Positions 1-9,849 of a stretch of 64,000 nt of DNA are shown here, one piece after another. The first letter of the stretch is position 1; each line of letters starts with the position of its first letter. Source of the stretch: Pantoea wallisii (GTDB taxonomy: Bacteria; Pseudomonadota; Gammaproteobacteria; Enterobacterales; Enterobacteriaceae). The notes beneath the pieces were generated by a model. That model had not been told where the DNA came from, did no database searches, and saw nothing but the letters and a program-made list of their open reading frames with translations. Location of the stretch: positions 45,786 to 109,785 of the forward strand of contig NZ_MLFS01000008.1 of NCBI RefSeq assembly GCF_002095485.1, written 5' to 3'. The position numbers and the translations under genes are program-made.

Positions 1-62
1 CCACAGCGGATGATTTAATGAACCTGGTGAACAAGTTCATTAAAGAAAAAACGCTCTGCTGA
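1..62 (+). CDS. ptsI: PTS enzyme I, C-terminal end only
   Basis: This is the last 19 codons of phosphoenolpyruvate-protein phosphotransferase, in the frame starting at base 3 and ending at TGA 60-62. The visible peptide ends NLVNKFIKEKTLC, almost the same as the C-terminus of E. coli enzyme I (NKFIEEKTIC). Enzyme I takes phosphate from PEP and passes it to HPr in the cytoplasm. The 42-bp gap to crr is the usual ptsHI-crr arrangement. The identification rests on the short peptide plus the neighbouring gene; the rest lies outside the window. Confidence 0.88.
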   Translation, partial: TADDLMNLVNKFIKEKTLC

Positions 63-104
63 TCCACGAGATGCTGGCCCCAAATTACTGCTTAGGAGAA
101 GATC

Positions 105-608
105 ATGGGTTTGTTTTCTAAACTTTTTGGCGAAAAATCAGAGAGCGCGTCAGGGACTATCGATATCGTTGCGCCTCTGTCAGGCGAAATCGTGAATATC
201 GAAGACGTACCTGATGTGGTTTTTGCTGAGAAAATCGTGGGTGATGGCATCGCTATCAAACCAAGTGGCAACAAAATGGTTGCACCGGTAGACGGTACTA
301 TCGGCAAGATTTTCGAAACCAACCACGCGTTCTCAATCGAGTCTGACAACGGTATCGAGCTGTTTGTCCACTTCGGTATCGACACGGTTGAACTGAAAGG
401 CGAAGGCTTTAAACGCATCGCTGAAGAAGGCCAGAAAGTGAAAAAAGGCGATGTGGTGATCGAGTTTGATCTGCCACTGCTGGAAGAGAAAGCGAAATCC
501 ACGCTAACGCCGGTTGTGATCTCGAACATGGATGAGATCAAAGACCTGATTAAGCTCTCCGGTCAGGTAACTGTGGGCGAAACCCCGGTTATCCGTATCA
601 AGAAGTAA
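105..608 (+). CDS. crr: Glucose-specific PTS enzyme IIA (IIA-Glc)
   Basis: This cytoplasmic phosphocarrier passes phosphate from HPr to IICB-Glc. In its unphosphorylated form it also causes inducer exclusion, and in its phosphorylated form it stimulates adenylate cyclase. The 167-aa product is nearly collinear with E. coli Crr (169 aa); only the N-terminal stretch up to about residue 17 differs. The phosphorylated histidine is His89 in LFVHFGID and its active-site partner is His74 in TNHAF. A good AGGAG site precedes the ATG. It is the last gene of the pts operon and is followed at once by a strong terminator. Confidence 0.98.
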   Translation: MGLFSKLFGEKSESASGTIDIVAPLSGEIVNIEDVPDVVFAEKIVGDGIAIKPSGNKMVAPVDGTIGKIFETNHAFSIESDNGIELFVHFGIDTVELKGEGFKRIAEEGQKVKKGDVVIEFDLPLLEEKAKSTLTPVVISNMDEIKDLIKLSGQVTVGETPVIRIKK

Positions 609-623
609 GCGGCGCTTGCAGCA

Positions 624-656
624 TAAAAAACGGCACCTGATGGGTGCCGTTTTTGT
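624..656 (+). terminator. Rho-independent terminator of the pts operon
   Basis: A CGGCACC / GGGTGCCG hairpin with a short TGAT-type loop is followed by a T-rich tract, 16 bp after the crr stop codon. The A-run on the left side means it could also work in the opposite direction for the convergent histidine kinase gene. Confidence 0.9.
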
Positions 657-754
657 TTTGTGCGGACGAAAAAACCGGACAACGCGCGCGCCGGCACAGA
701 CGTGGCCGCTCCCCCTTTCAGTCTCAGCAGTGCCGTGGTTAAAAGCCCCGTATA

Positions 755-2115
755 TCACTCCGGGCGCCAGCGCGGCAGCCGCAGCGTAAGTTCCAGCCCG
801 CCTTCCGGGCGATTCACCGCCTTTACTTCGCCGTGATGCGCCAGAATCACCTTGCGCACAATTGATAGCCCTAAACCGTAGCCTTTGCCCATCAGCGGCG
901 AATTGACCCGTACAAAGGGATCAAAGATGCTGGAGAGCTTCTCTTCATCCACGCCGGGGCCCTGATCGCGCACGCGAATCGCCAGCCACTGATTCTCCGC
1001 CTGCAGCAGCACACTAATGTGCTGCCCCTGATGCGAAAAACGCAGCGCATTACGCAGAACATTCTCCACCCCGCGGCGAATCAGCTCGGCGTTACCGCGC
1101 ACCGTATAGTCAGCGTGCTCATCCACCTGAAACGCTATCTTCACACCAGGAATCTGCGCTTCATAACGTACGTCCGTCACCACCGCATGCAGTAAACCCG
1201 TCAGATCAAAATATTGCTCACCCGGCATGCTCTCATGCTCGGCACGCGATAGCGTCAGCAGCTCACCAATCATCTTATCAAGACGTCGCGCCTCTTCGTC
1301 GATACGGTTCAGCGATGAGACCACCGATTCCGGCGTCTGTCGTGCCAGCCGGTAGCCAGCTGCAGTCGAGCCAGCGGAGATCGCAGCTCGTGCGAGATGT
1401 CGTGCAGCAGCTCCTCACGCGCTTTCACCAGCGTATCAAGACGCTCGACCATGGCATCGAAATCCTTCGCCACGATTGAGAGCTCATCGTGCCGCTTACG
1501 CATGACCGGATAGAGCCGTACCGATAGATCCCCGCTGGAGACGCGGGCAAAGCCCTCACGCAGCTGGCGCATTGGCCGCGTCAGATTCCATGCCAGCAGC
1601 AGGCTGAACAGCAAGCCCAGCGCGCCGGCGAAAGTAAACATCGGCTCAGGAATATTGAGAATACGCCGCGGCCCGCCGCCGCCCATTGAGCTGTCTTCAC
1701 GCAGGCCTTTCACATCATAGCGCAGCTCGTAGGTTTTCCCGTCCGCACCCCGTACCCAGCGCACAATCACATTCGGGAAAGGGCCGTGGAAGGGCTGATT
1801 AAAGGTCTCGGGCGGGGCATTAACTGGCGTGGAGTCCGGCTTCGCATGCTGAATCACTGAAAAGAACTGGCGATCGTTTGGCTCCCAGTCTGCCATCATA
1901 TCGTCAAGCGAGGCGGGCCCACCGCGCTCCAGCACCGATACCGCCGAAGCCATCTGCAGATTCACGATCCGCCGAATCGCGACAATCTCCGGGGGTTCAT
2001 GGCGATTACCGGAAAGGGTAAAACCGAGCCACAGGAGCTGGCTGATAATCACAAACACGATCCAGAAGCCCAGCAGGATCTTCCAGAACATGCGGCCGCG
2101 ATAGCTGTGCTTCAT
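755..2115 (-). CDS. CpxA-like sensor histidine kinase (one apparent 1-bp frameshift)
   Basis: Inner-membrane sensor kinase. The N-terminal part has a transmembrane helix (about residues 10-32), a periplasmic domain of roughly 120 residues, a second transmembrane helix, a HAMP region and the H-box LLHDISHELRSPLARLQL. The C-terminal part continues in another frame with the N-box VENVLRNALRFS and the ATP-binding glycine boxes DQGPGVDEE and GYGLGLSIV. The frame breaks at about 1348: restoring one C (GGCTGG to GGCCTGG) gives the expected ATGLARQTPESVV and a single 453-aa kinase. The start ATG overlaps the stop of the upstream response regulator (ATGA), so the two are co-transcribed. The H-box and catalytic part most resemble CpxA; the periplasmic domain does not clearly match it, so the signal is unknown. 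A real pseudogene is possible but less likely than a base-call error. Confidence 0.85.
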
Positions 2116-2795
2116 CGAATACGATAACCGATACTGCGCACCGTTTCGATATTCACGCTGTCGGCGGTTAGCGCAGCCAGCTTCTGGCGAATATTGCTGA
2201 TATGCACGTCAACGCTGCGGTCGTAGGCTTCACGCGGGCGGCCAAGCCCCTTCTCCGACAGCTCATCTTTCGACACCACGCGATCCGGCGCACGCAGTAG
2301 CAGATCAAGCAGATTAAATTCAGAGGCCGTCAGGTCAAACGCTTTGCCCTGCCACTCGGTGATGCGTGTTGCCGGATTGAGACTGAGATCGCCCCACCGC
2401 AGCAGCTCTTTTTTATCCAACACGGGTGCCTGATCTTCAAAACGACGCAGCACCGCGCGCAGACGCGCCACCAGTTCGCGCGGGTAGCACGGCTTTGGCA
2501 TATAGTCGTCGGCCCCCATCTCCAGGCCAATTACCCGGTCAATATTGTCGCCTTTGGCCGTCAGCATGATTACCGGCAGCCGGCTGTTCTGCCGCACCTG
2601 ACGTAGCACATCAATGCCGCTCATATCCGGCAGCATAATGTCGAGAATCATTGCGGTATAGTTACCGGAAAGCGCCCCTTCGATTCCGGCGCTGCCGGTT
2701 AAAACTAATTGCGTTTCAAAGCCTTCCGCAATCAGGTATTGGCTTAGCATGGTGCCAAGCTCGACATCATCATCAACAAGCAGAATTTTCATCAT
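2112..2795 (-). CDS. CpxR-like OmpR-family response regulator
   Basis: This DNA-binding response regulator of 227 aa partners the kinase encoded just downstream. The receiver domain (about 1-115) has the acidic pocket VDDD, the phospho-acceptor Asp52 in LDIMLPDMSG, and the conserved MLTAKG and ADDYMPKP segments. The C-terminal winged helix (about 130-227) ends in the typical VDVHISNIRQKL...VRSIGYRIR. It resembles CpxR along its whole length, but it sits next to crr/cysM rather than at the cpx locus, so it is probably a paralogous system. Its target genes cannot be told from the sequence. Two ATGs in a row (2795 and 2792) are possible starts. Confidence 0.92.
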   Translation of the reverse strand: MMKILLVDDDVELGTMLSQYLIAEGFETQLVLTGSAGIEGALSGNYTAMILDIMLPDMSGIDVLRQVRQNSRLPVIMLTAKGDNIDRVIGLEMGADDYMPKPCYPRELVARLRAVLRRFEDQAPVLDKKELLRWGDLSLNPATRITEWQGKAFDLTASEFNLLDLLLRAPDRVVSKDELSEKGLGRPREAYDRSVDVHISNIRQKLAALTADSVNIETVRSIGYRIR

Positions 2796-2967
2796 TATCT
2801 CTCGGGCTACATTGCCGCTATTTTGGCCTGAGTACGCTGCGAACGCAGCCGCTTTTACGCGATCCTTACAGTGACCGCATCAGAACATGCTCAGCGAGAC
2901 TATAGACAAAAATGGCCCGTCACCGCGTTAACGATCGCACAGGCCCGCTAAAAGGCAGGAGATGAAC

Positions 2968-3849
2968 TTAGTGGAAAACGCCGGTAGAGAGATAACGATC
3001 GCCGCGATCGCAGACAATTGCCACGATCACACTGCCCGGCTGTGCGGCCGCAACGCGCAATGCGCCTGCTACGGCACCACCAGAACTGACGCCGCAAAAG
3101 ATGCCTTCGCGCTGCGCCAGCGCCCGCATCGTCGCTTCTGCTTCATGCTGCGCCATATCGATCACCTCATCCACCAGCTCGGGCCGGAAAATGCCTGGCA
3201 AATAGGCTGCCGGCCAGCGTCGAATACCGGGAATGCTGCTGCCCTCCTGCGGCTGCAGGCCAATCACCCGCACCGCTGGCGCGCACTCTTTGAGGTATCG
3301 CCCTACGCCGCTGATGGTGCCGGTGGTGCCCATGCTGGAGACAAAGTGGGTCATACGGCCCTGCGTCTGCTGCCAGATCTCCGGGCCCGTGGTGAGGTAG
3401 TGACCCAGCGGGTTATCGGGATTGTTAAACTGATCGAGCACCCTGCCCTCACCGCGATCCGCCATCGCCTGTGCCAGATCGCGCGCCCCTTCCATGCCCT
3501 GCTCGCGTGATACCAGCACCAGTTCGGCACCGTAGGCACGCATGGCGTCCTGCCGCTCCTGGCTCATGTTCTCCGGCATCAGCAAACGTAACTTATAGCC
3601 TTTCAGCGCCGCAATCATCGCCAGCGCAATGCCGGTATTGCCGCTGGTGGCTTCAATCAGCCGATCGCCTGGCCGGATATCGCCACGCTTCTCCGCCTGA
3701 TGGATCATCGACCAGGCCGCTCTGTCTTTCACCGATCCTGCCGGATTATTGCCCTCCAGCTTAAGCCAGATTTCGCTGCCGTTGTCCGGCGTCAGGCGCT
3801 GCAACTTAATCAGCGGCGTATTGCCGATGGTATTTTCCAGAGTGGTCAC
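2968..3849 (-). CDS. cysM: Cysteine synthase B (O-acetylserine sulfhydrylase B)
   Basis: This PLP enzyme condenses O-acetyl-L-serine with sulfide or thiosulfate, giving cysteine or S-sulfocysteine. The 293-aa product aligns along its length with E. coli CysM (303 aa), lacking only the last ten or so residues after LSTGVF. The PLP lysine is Lys41 in NPAGSVKDRA, the substrate loop is TSGNTG, and the phosphate-binding glycine loop is SSMGTTGT. The gene lies downstream of cysA in the same direction, as in E. coli, so that thiosulfate taken up by CysPTWA can be used directly. A hairpin between cysA and cysM may reduce read-through. Confidence 0.97.
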   Translation of the reverse strand: MTTLENTIGNTPLIKLQRLTPDNGSEIWLKLEGNNPAGSVKDRAAWSMIHQAEKRGDIRPGDRLIEATSGNTGIALAMIAALKGYKLRLLMPENMSQERQDAMRAYGAELVLVSREQGMEGARDLAQAMADRGEGRVLDQFNNPDNPLGHYLTTGPEIWQQTQGRMTHFVSSMGTTGTISGVGRYLKECAPAVRVIGLQPQEGSSIPGIRRWPAAYLPGIFRPELVDEVIDMAQHEAEATMRALAQREGIFCGVSSGGAVAGALRVAAAQPGSVIVAIVCDRGDRYLSTGVFH

Positions 3850-3876
3850 GGTGTCATTCCAGACGAAAGAGAAACA

Positions 3877-3905
3877 AAGAAATCGGGCGGGAAAATCCCG
3901 CCCGA
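3877..3905 (-). terminator. Terminator or attenuator between cysA and cysM
   Basis: A perfect 10-bp stem, TCGGGCGGGA / TCCCGCCCGA, with a 3-nt loop is followed on the minus strand by the T-rich stretch TTTCTTTGTTTC. It sits in the 72-bp gap between cysA and cysM, so it probably lowers cysM expression relative to the transporter genes. Confidence 0.65.
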
Positions 3906-3921
3906 AGGAGTGTCAAAAATA

Positions 3922-5010
3922 TCAGGCGCTCTCGGCAAAGGCAACCGGGCGCAGCGGCGTTGTGCCGTGGTAGAGCCGGGCCTGTTGCAGGCCGATAAAC
4001 AGGCGCTCCCCGCGTACTGGCGCAGTGTGTTCGCCATCATAGACCACGGAGAATGCCTCGCCCGTCCAGCCCATCGGCTGCACCACCAGCTGCCAGAAGT
4101 GCCCGCGTGGACTAATCTCCAGCACCTGCACCGGCAGTGGCGTCTCCAGGCTGCTCTGGCGCGACACGTCCACTTCCCACGGACGCAGGAACAGCTCAAC
4201 CTCACCCTGATGTGCCGGCGTATAGCCCAGCGGCCAGCGATGGGCAGCAACGTGGAACTGCGAGCCGTGCACTTCACCCTCAAAGCGGTTCACTTCACCC
4301 AGGAACTCCAGCACAAAGCGCGTCGCCGGTTCGCGCCACACATCATCTGGCGCGCCCACTTGTTCGATATTGCCCTGACTCATCACGACCACGCTGTCCG
4401 CCACTTCCATGGCCTCTTCCTGGTCGTGCGTCACAAATACGCTGGTGAACTTCAACTCTTCATGCAGCTGACGCAGCCAGCGGCGCAGCTCTTTACGCAC
4501 CTGGGCATCCAGCGCACCAAAGGGCTCATCCAGCAGCAGGATCTGCGGTTCAACCGCCAGCGCACGTGCCAGCGCGACACGCTGCTTCTGCCCGCCGGAG
4601 AGCTGAGCCGGATAGCGGTTAGCCAGATGCGCCAGCTGCACCATCTCCAGCAAGCGCATCACGCGTTTTTTGATCTCAGCCGCGTTGGGGCGCTCACGGC
4701 GCGGCAGCACCGTCAGGCCAAATGCGATGTTGTCGAACACCGTCATATGGCGGAACAGCGCATAGTGCTGGAACACAAATCCCACCTGGCGATCGCGCGC
4801 GTGCATGCGGCTTACATCTTTACCGTGAAAATTGATCTGGCCGCTATTCTGATGTTCCAGTCCGGCGATGATGCGCAGCAGCGTGGTTTTACCGGAGCCG
4901 GAGGGGCCCAGCAGCGCCACCATCTTGCCGGAGGGAATATCCAGAGAGATATCGTTCAGCACCGGGGTGCGGCCAAACGCTTTGTTAATCTGTTTGATCT
5001 CAATGCTCAT
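3922..5010 (-). CDS. cysA: Sulfate/thiosulfate ABC transporter ATPase CysA
   Basis: ATP-hydrolysing subunit of the sulfate/thiosulfate importer, on the cytoplasmic face of the CysT-CysW permease pair. The 362-aa product has Walker [11 protein letters not shown] (Lys41), signature [15 protein letters not shown], Walker B ILLLDEPF and the switch histidine in [10 protein letters not shown]-terminal TOBE-like regulatory domain follows after about residue 240. Its start overlaps the end of cysW by 11 bp, which fits translational coupling in the cysPTWA operon. Length and sequence match E. coli CysA (365 aa). Confidence 0.97.
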   Translation of the reverse strand: MSIEIKQINKAFGRTPVLNDISLDIPSGKMVALLGPSGSGKTTLLRIIAGLEHQNSGQINFHGKDVSRMHARDRQVGFVFQHYALFRHMTVFDNIAFGLTVLPRRERPNAAEIKKRVMRLLEMVQLAHLANRYPAQLSGGQKQRVALARALAVEPQILLLDEPFGALDAQVRKELRRWLRQLHEELKFTSVFVTHDQEEAMEVADSVVVMSQGNIEQVGAPDDVWREPATRFVLEFLGEVNRFEGEVHGSQFHVAAHRWPLGYTPAHQGEVELFLRPWEVDVSRQSSLETPLPVQVLEISPRGHFWQLVVQPMGWTGEAFSVVYDGEHTAPVRGERLFIGLQQARLYHGTTPLRPVAFAESA

Positions 5011-5872
5011 GATTTTCCTCCTGTTGGCGCTTCTGCTGATGCTCTAATCGCCACTGCACCACGCTTTTCAGAAACAGCGTCACAATTGCCATCAGGGTCA
5101 GCAGCGCGGCAGCGGTAAAGGCGCCGACGGTGTTGTAGTCCTGATGCAGTAATTCAACCTGGAGCGGTAAGGTGTAGGTCTCACCGCGAATCGATCCGGA
5201 GACCACGGATACCGCGCCAAACTCACCGATGGCACGCGCGTTGGTCAGTACCACGCCGTACAGCAGCGCCCAGCGAATATTGGGCAGCGTGACGCGTCGG
5301 AACATCTGCCAGCCGGATGCGCCCAGCAGTACCGCCGCTTCATCTTCATGGCTGCCCTGACTCAGCATCACCGGTACCAGCTCACGCACCACAAACGGAC
5401 AGGTGACAAAGATGGTTGCCAGCACAATGCCCGGCCAGGAGAACATAATCTGGATGTTGTGTGCATCCAGCCAGCCACCGGCCGGACCGTTAACGCCCCA
5501 GAACAGCAGGTACATCAGGCCCGCCACCACCGGCGATACGGCAAACGGAATATCGAACAGCGTCAGCAGCAGCTGGCGCCCGGGGAAGGTAAAGCGCGTG
5601 ACCAGCCACGCCAGCAGCGTGCCGAAAACCAGGTTAACCGGCACGGTGATCAGCGCCACCAGTACCGTCAGCCAGATAGCGTGCAGCATGTCGCTATCCT
5701 GCAGGTTGCTGAAGGTCTGCCCGATCCCCTGATTGAGTGCTTCCCAGAAGATGGAGATCATCGGCACCACTAACAGCAGGATAGAGATCACTGCGCCAGT
5801 GCCGATCAGCAGCCACTTGCCCCAGTTTACCGGCTGGCGCTCCGCATGATTGATCTGCGAAATCTCAGCCAT
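5000..5872 (-). CDS. cysW: Sulfate/thiosulfate ABC transporter permease CysW
   Basis: Inner-membrane permease subunit of 290 aa with about six transmembrane helices; the first is near residues 20-45. The cytoplasmic EAA loop that contacts CysA is visible as [29 protein letters not shown]. It forms the transmembrane pathway with CysT. The start codon overlaps the cysT stop, in the order cysP-cysT-cysW-cysA, as in E. coli. Confidence 0.97.
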   Translation of the reverse strand: MAEISQINHAERQPVNWGKWLLIGTGAVISILLLVVPMISIFWEALNQGIGQTFSNLQDSDMLHAIWLTVLVALITVPVNLVFGTLLAWLVTRFTFPGRQLLLTLFDIPFAVSPVVAGLMYLLFWGVNGPAGGWLDAHNIQIMFSWPGIVLATIFVTCPFVVRELVPVMLSQGSHEDEAAVLLGASGWQMFRRVTLPNIRWALLYGVVLTNARAIGEFGAVSVVSGSIRGETYTLPLQVELLHQDYNTVGAFTAAALLTLMAIVTLFLKSVVQWRLEHQQKRQQEENHEH

Positions 5873-6705
5873 TAGTGGCCTCCTAAGCGACGGCCAAAGC
5901 GGCTTTGCAGGGTATTGATGGCAAACAGCAGCAGAAGCGAGGCAGCAAGAATCACCGAAGCGACAGCGCTGGCAGCCGGATAATCAAACTCCTGCAGGCG
6001 GACAAAGATCATCAGCGAGGTCACTTCCGTTTTCCAGGCGATGTTGCCGGCGATGAAAATGACCGCGCCAAACTCGCCGAGGCTGCGTGTAAAGGAGAGC
6101 GCCGTACCGGCCAGCAGCGCCGGTGCTACTTCCGGCAGCACCACACGGCGGAAGCTCTGCCACGGGGTAGCGCCCAGCGTTTCGGCTGCCTCTTCATACT
6201 CCGGCCCCAACTCCTCCAGCACCGGCTGTACGGTTCGCACCACAAACGGGATGCTGGTGAACGCCATCGCCACGGCAATACCAAGCCAGGTGTAAGAGAC
6301 TTTAATATCAAAATGTGCCAGCCACTGACCGTACCAGCCGTTGATGGAGAACAGTCCGGCGAGCGTCAGGCCCGCAACCGCGGTAGGCAGCGCAAACGGC
6401 AGGTCCATCAGGCCATCCAGCAGCGTGCGGCCCGGGAAACGGTAGCGTGTCAGAATCCATGCCATCAGCATGCCAAACACGGCGTTAAACAGTGATGCCA
6501 CGCCCGCTGAGAGCAGCGTCACTTTATAGGCGGCGATCAGCTGTGGATTGGTGATCACATCCCAGTATTGTGCCAGCGTCATTTGTGACAGCTGCATCAG
6601 CAGCGCGCTGATGGGCAGCAGCAGGATCAGGCATGTGAACAGCAGGCTGGTGCCCAGGCTCAGGCCAAAGCCCGGCAGGACACGTTTCTGTGCGGAAGCG
6701 AACAT
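5872..6705 (-). CDS. cysT: Sulfate/thiosulfate ABC transporter permease CysT (CysU)
   Basis: Partner permease of CysW: 277 aa, the same length as E. coli CysT/CysU, with six predicted transmembrane helices. The EAA motif is EYEEAAETLGATPWQSFRRVVLPEV. The start ATG overlaps the cysP stop codon by one base, and its end abuts cysW. CysT and CysW together form the channel through which sulfate released by CysP or Sbp crosses the inner membrane. Confidence 0.97.
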   Translation of the reverse strand: MFASAQKRVLPGFGLSLGTSLLFTCLILLLPISALLMQLSQMTLAQYWDVITNPQLIAAYKVTLLSAGVASLFNAVFGMLMAWILTRYRFPGRTLLDGLMDLPFALPTAVAGLTLAGLFSINGWYGQWLAHFDIKVSYTWLGIAVAMAFTSIPFVVRTVQPVLEELGPEYEEAAETLGATPWQSFRRVVLPEVAPALLAGTALSFTRSLGEFGAVIFIAGNIAWKTEVTSLMIFVRLQEFDYPAASAVASVILAASLLLLFAINTLQSRFGRRLGGH

Positions 6706-7721
6706 CAGCCACGCCCCGCTGCCAGCAGTTTGTCCAGCTCACCGCCGCTGGCAAAATGCGTTTTCATCACGTTATCCCAGCCGCCGAAAGCGTCATTGAC
6801 GTTGAACAGCGCAGTCTGCGGGAAGCGATCTTTTTGCGCCGCCATCAGCTGCGGGTTGTTCACGCGGTAGTAGAATTGGGTGATGATCTTCTGCGCATCC
6901 GGCGTGTAGAGATAGTTCAGGTAGGCTTTTGCCGCCTCGGTCGTGCCATTGTGTTCGACGTTTTTGTCGATCCAGGCCACCGGAAACTCAGCCAGGATAT
7001 TGGTTTTTGGCACGATCACATCGTACTCATCTTTGCCGTACTGGTTACGGATGTTATTCACTTCTGATTCAAAGCTGATCAGCACATCGCCTAACCCACG
7101 TTCCGCGAAGGTGGTGGTCGCGCCCCGCCCGCCGGTATCAAACACTTCGACGTTACGCAGGAATTTCGCCATGTAGGCTTCGGTTTTGGCTTTATCGTTG
7201 CCATCAGCCTGACTGGCCGCGCCCCAGGCTGCGAGATAGGTATAACGGCCATTACCGGAGGTTTTGGGATTAGGGAAGATCAGTTTTACGTTGTCGCGGG
7301 CCAGATCGCGCCAGTCGTGGATCTGTTTTGGATTTCCCTTGCGTACCAGGAACGCCATGGTGGAGTAAAACGGTGAGCTGCTGTTGGGCAGGCGGCTCTG
7401 CCAGTCAGCCGGTATCAGGTTGCCTTTATCGTGCAGGACCTGCACATCAGTGACCTGGTTATAGGTCACGACGTCAGCACGCAACCCCTGCAAAATCGCC
7501 AGCGCCTGTTTAGATGAACCGGCGTGCGACTGCTTGATAGTGAGCTTATCGTTCGGATGCGCCGCATCCCACTGCTGCTCGAACGGCGCATTCAGGGCAA
7601 CAAACAGTTCACGCGACACATCATAAGAGCTGTTTAGCAGCTCCGTCGCCTGTGCCGCCGTCACTAACGAGAGCGACAGCGCGATACCGCCAAGCCATTT
7701 TTTCGAAACCGGAAGTGTCAT
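6705..7721 (-). CDS. cysP: Thiosulfate-binding periplasmic protein CysP
   Basis: Periplasmic receptor that delivers thiosulfate (and sulfate) to CysTWA. The start at 7721 is preferred over the ATG 36 bases upstream because it gives 338 aa, exactly the E. coli length, places a CAGGGT Shine-Dalgarno-like site upstream, and leaves a clean signal peptide ([19 protein letters not shown], cleaved before [10 protein letters not shown]). The body has the sulfate-binding-protein signatures QSHAGSSKQ and [19 protein letters not shown]. It is the first gene of the operon. In relatives, transcription depends on CysB with O-acetylserine or N-acetylserine; a CysB site could not be assigned with certainty here. 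Confidence 0.96.
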   Translation of the reverse strand: MTLPVSKKWLGGIALSLSLVTAAQATELLNSSYDVSRELFVALNAPFEQQWDAAHPNDKLTIKQSHAGSSKQALAILQGLRADVVTYNQVTDVQVLHDKGNLIPADWQSRLPNSSSPFYSTMAFLVRKGNPKQIHDWRDLARDNVKLIFPNPKTSGNGRYTYLAAWGAASQADGNDKAKTEAYMAKFLRNVEVFDTGGRGATTTFAERGLGDVLISFESEVNNIRNQYGKDEYDVIVPKTNILAEFPVAWIDKNVEHNGTTEAAKAYLNYLYTPDAQKIITQFYYRVNNPQLMAAQKDRFPQTALFNVNDAFGGWDNVMKTHFASGGELDKLLAAGRG

Positions 7722-8132
7722 GCTGCACCCTGAGAAGTGGAGAACGAGCCTTGTCATTAGATGCAGTCAGTGTATTTATAACTCAGGGTAAAGCTGTAAC
7801 GGTTTTATATATCGTTTAGGGATTTCAAAGTCTAAAAAGGCATAAGAACACGGCAGAGTTTATGCGTCAGGCGGGAATGAATTGCCACGGGTTAGCGCGC
7901 TGGAAAACTGCGTTTTTTGCACCAAAAATGGGGGCGTGGCTACAGAAAGTGAGCCCGGTCAGGAGGGAGTGTGAGCACGCCCGGAGCGGCACAATTTATT
8001 GCGCCAGGCAAACAAGGCAGATGTATAAGCGCGATGAATCGCGCCGCTACGGGTATATGCCGGCTGATGATGGCCCCGCCAAACACACGCTTCGTAGCGG
8101 CGCAATTTATTGCGCCAGGCAGCCGTAGCGCC
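7722..8132. other. Intergenic region with the cysP promoter side and REP-like repeats
   Basis: This 411-bp gap contains no convincing gene. The half next to cysP (about 7750-7860) is AT-rich and should hold the cysP promoter and CysB control region; no element was assigned. The half next to yfeX (7983-8120) carries three short palindromic repeats, listed separately. Confidence 0.6.
7983..8120. repeat. Cluster of three REP-like palindromes
   Basis: Three short palindromes share one design. They are 7988-8005 (GGCACAATTTATTGCGCC, one mismatch), 8029-8044 (GCGCGATGAATCGCGC, opposite orientation, followed by CGCTAC) and 8099-8116 (GGCGCAATTTATTGCGCC, preceded by GTAGC). The first and third also share the flanking GAGCGG/TAGCGG and CCAGGCA/CCAGGCAG. 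Alternating orientation with a conserved GTAGC side is typical of REP/BIME elements. Confidence 0.75.
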
Positions 8133-9029
8133 TCACAGCGCCTGTAACGCGCTGAGTGAAGGAGCAAAGAAATAGCTGCCGGTCACCGGCCTGGTGAGGC
8201 GCAGCATGGCATCCATCTTGCCGTCGCGCTCGCCAAACATACTCAGCAGCTGCTGCTCAATGTTATACAGACGGTGGCAGTAGGAGATAAAGTAGAGGCC
8301 GTGCGTGCCGCTGGCGGTGCCGTAAGGCAGGCTCTGGCGCAGAATCTTCAGGCCTTTCCCCTCTTCTTTCAGATCTACCCGGCTAAGGTGCGAAGTGGCA
8401 GGACGCCGATCGCCCGGCAGCTCTTCGTTATCCACTTTGGTCCGGCCGATAATCGCCTCCTGCTTCCCGACATCCATCCGGTTCCACAGCGTAAGGTTGT
8501 GCTCCCAGCGCTGGGTAAACACATAGCTGCCGCCGGCGTCCGGGCCCTCAGCGATGATCGCCACCTGCTGGCGCGCCTCGCCCTGCGGGTTTTCAGTGCC
8601 GTCCACAAAACCGGAAAGATCGCGATCTTCCACCCAGCGAAAGCCGTGGGTCTCATCTTCAACGTGGAGCGCGCCGGCAAATGCGGCCAGCGCCTGCTGC
8701 GCCAGCGAGAAGTTGACGTCATGGCGCAGCGACTGGATATGTATCAGCACATCGCGCTGCGTGGCCGGCGCGATGCCTTTTCCGAGCGGCGTAAAAGCTT
8801 TGAGCTCAGGCGCTGAATCCCCACCCCGCAGATCCCGCCACAGCGCATCACCAAAAGCGATTACTGCGCCCAGACCGGCATCGGGAAATTGCTGTTGCAG
8901 CGCAGCCAGCTGCTGCAGAAGGGTTTTGCTGCCCTGGCGCAGCGCGTTGAGATCGCCCGTGGCACGGGCTTCAAGCCAAATGGCGAAACGGCGGTGTTCC
9001 GGCAGAATTCCGCTTTGAAAGTGAGACAT
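8133..9029 (-). CDS. yfeX: Dye-decolorizing (DyP-type) heme peroxidase YfeX
   Basis: Cytoplasmic heme protein of the DyP peroxidase family, 298 aa (E. coli YfeX 299 aa), aligning end to end. The family motif GXXDG is present as GFVDGTENP and supplies the distal aspartate. The C-terminal half has the conserved TSHLSRVDL and [17 protein letters not shown] segments; the proximal heme histidine is probably the one in TSHLSR. E. coli YfeX oxidises porphyrinogens in vitro, and its proposed role in iron removal from heme is disputed. There is no signal peptide. yfeY and ypeA follow upstream on the same strand, as in E. coli. Confidence 0.96.
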   Translation of the reverse strand: MSHFQSGILPEHRRFAIWLEARATGDLNALRQGSKTLLQQLAALQQQFPDAGLGAVIAFGDALWRDLRGGDSAPELKAFTPLGKGIAPATQRDVLIHIQSLRHDVNFSLAQQALAAFAGALHVEDETHGFRWVEDRDLSGFVDGTENPQGEARQQVAIIAEGPDAGGSYVFTQRWEHNLTLWNRMDVGKQEAIIGRTKVDNEELPGDRRPATSHLSRVDLKEEGKGLKILRQSLPYGTASGTHGLYFISYCHRLYNIEQQLLSMFGERDGKMDAMLRLTRPVTGSYFFAPSLSALQAL

Positions 9030-9129
9030 TGCAATGCTCTCCGGCAGGATAATTAAAGGCGTTTTTTTGCGCCCGTATCATACCGGAAAGCCCCGGGCAG
9101 AAGATGCGTTAGCGCAACTTTTTTGCCGG

Positions 9130-9750
9130 TTAACGCTGCCAGACGATGCGACTGATTTTCCAGCCTTTTAACGTCTCATCCGACGGCATCAGACCGGCCG
9201 GGCCGTGCCACTCGCCGCTGTAGATATAGGCGATATGCTGGCTACCCGGCGCGCGGCACTCAACGTCATGCGCATCAAGACCGGCGACCATTTTGCAGTT
9301 GTCGAAGGCTTTACTGTATTTATCACTGAAGCGATCGCCGATTTTACTGCCGTCGGCGCTGGTGGCATCGGCATCCTGCACCTCAATGCGCTCAACGCGC
9401 TGCTTGCCGCTGATAACCAGCTTCACGCTGCCATCATCCAGTGCCTGCCAGAAATCCTCTACCTGGCCACCCTGGGTGCGCATGCCCTGACGCAGCTGAT
9501 AGTCATTGTTCAGCGCCTTACTGATTGTCGTCTCTGACATCGCCGTGCTGCTGTTCAGCCCCGCTACGCCCTGCTCAGTTACGGTCAGTGAACCGCCGAA
9601 CCAGCTGAACGGGTTGAGCGCCGACCAGTGATAGCTGAGCGGGTTATACCAGTGGCTCTCCTCCGCCCGGGAAGAGGAAGAGGAGCCGGAACTGGCACAC
9701 CCGGCCAGAATCATTGCGCTTGCCAGCAGGGCGGGACGAACAACTTTCAT
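9130..9750 (-). CDS. yfeY: Lipoprotein YfeY (RpoE-regulated in E. coli)
   Basis: Small envelope lipoprotein of 206 aa. The start at 9750 places a type II signal peptide at the N-terminus with lipobox LAGC and Cys18 as the acylated residue, followed by a Ser-rich linker (SSGSSSSS). A longer reading from 9798 would bury the lipobox and was not used. The sequence matches the YfeY family; the E. coli gene belongs to the sigma-E regulon and its molecular function is unknown. It lies 100 bp upstream of yfeX on the same strand. Confidence 0.9.
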   Translation of the reverse strand: MKVVRPALLASAMILAGCASSGSSSSSRAEESHWYNPLSYHWSALNPFSWFGGSLTVTEQGVAGLNSSTAMSETTISKALNNDYQLRQGMRTQGGQVEDFWQALDDGSVKLVISGKQRVERIEVQDADATSADGSKIGDRFSDKYSKAFDNCKMVAGLDAHDVECRAPGSQHIAYIYSGEWHGPAGLMPSDETLKGWKISRIVWQR

Positions 9751-9849
9751 GCTTACTCCTTGATCTTTTGTGCCGGTTGGCGTGCCTGTTGGAGTCACAA
9801 ACCGGCAAAAAGTTTAGTTGTTTTGCGCATACGCCACGCCGGCGCTCGC

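Noticed and set aside
3700..5118. Long plus-strand reading frame of about 470 codons opposite cysA
   Set aside because: It is antisense to the unmistakable cysA gene, has no ribosome-binding site and shows no protein family features; long antisense frames are common in this GC-rich DNA (also opposite maeB, the permeases and napA).
7983..8120. Possible small CRISPR array
   Set aside because: Only three repeats, two in one orientation and one inverted, with palindromic cores and unequal spacing; this fits REP elements, and no cas gene is present.
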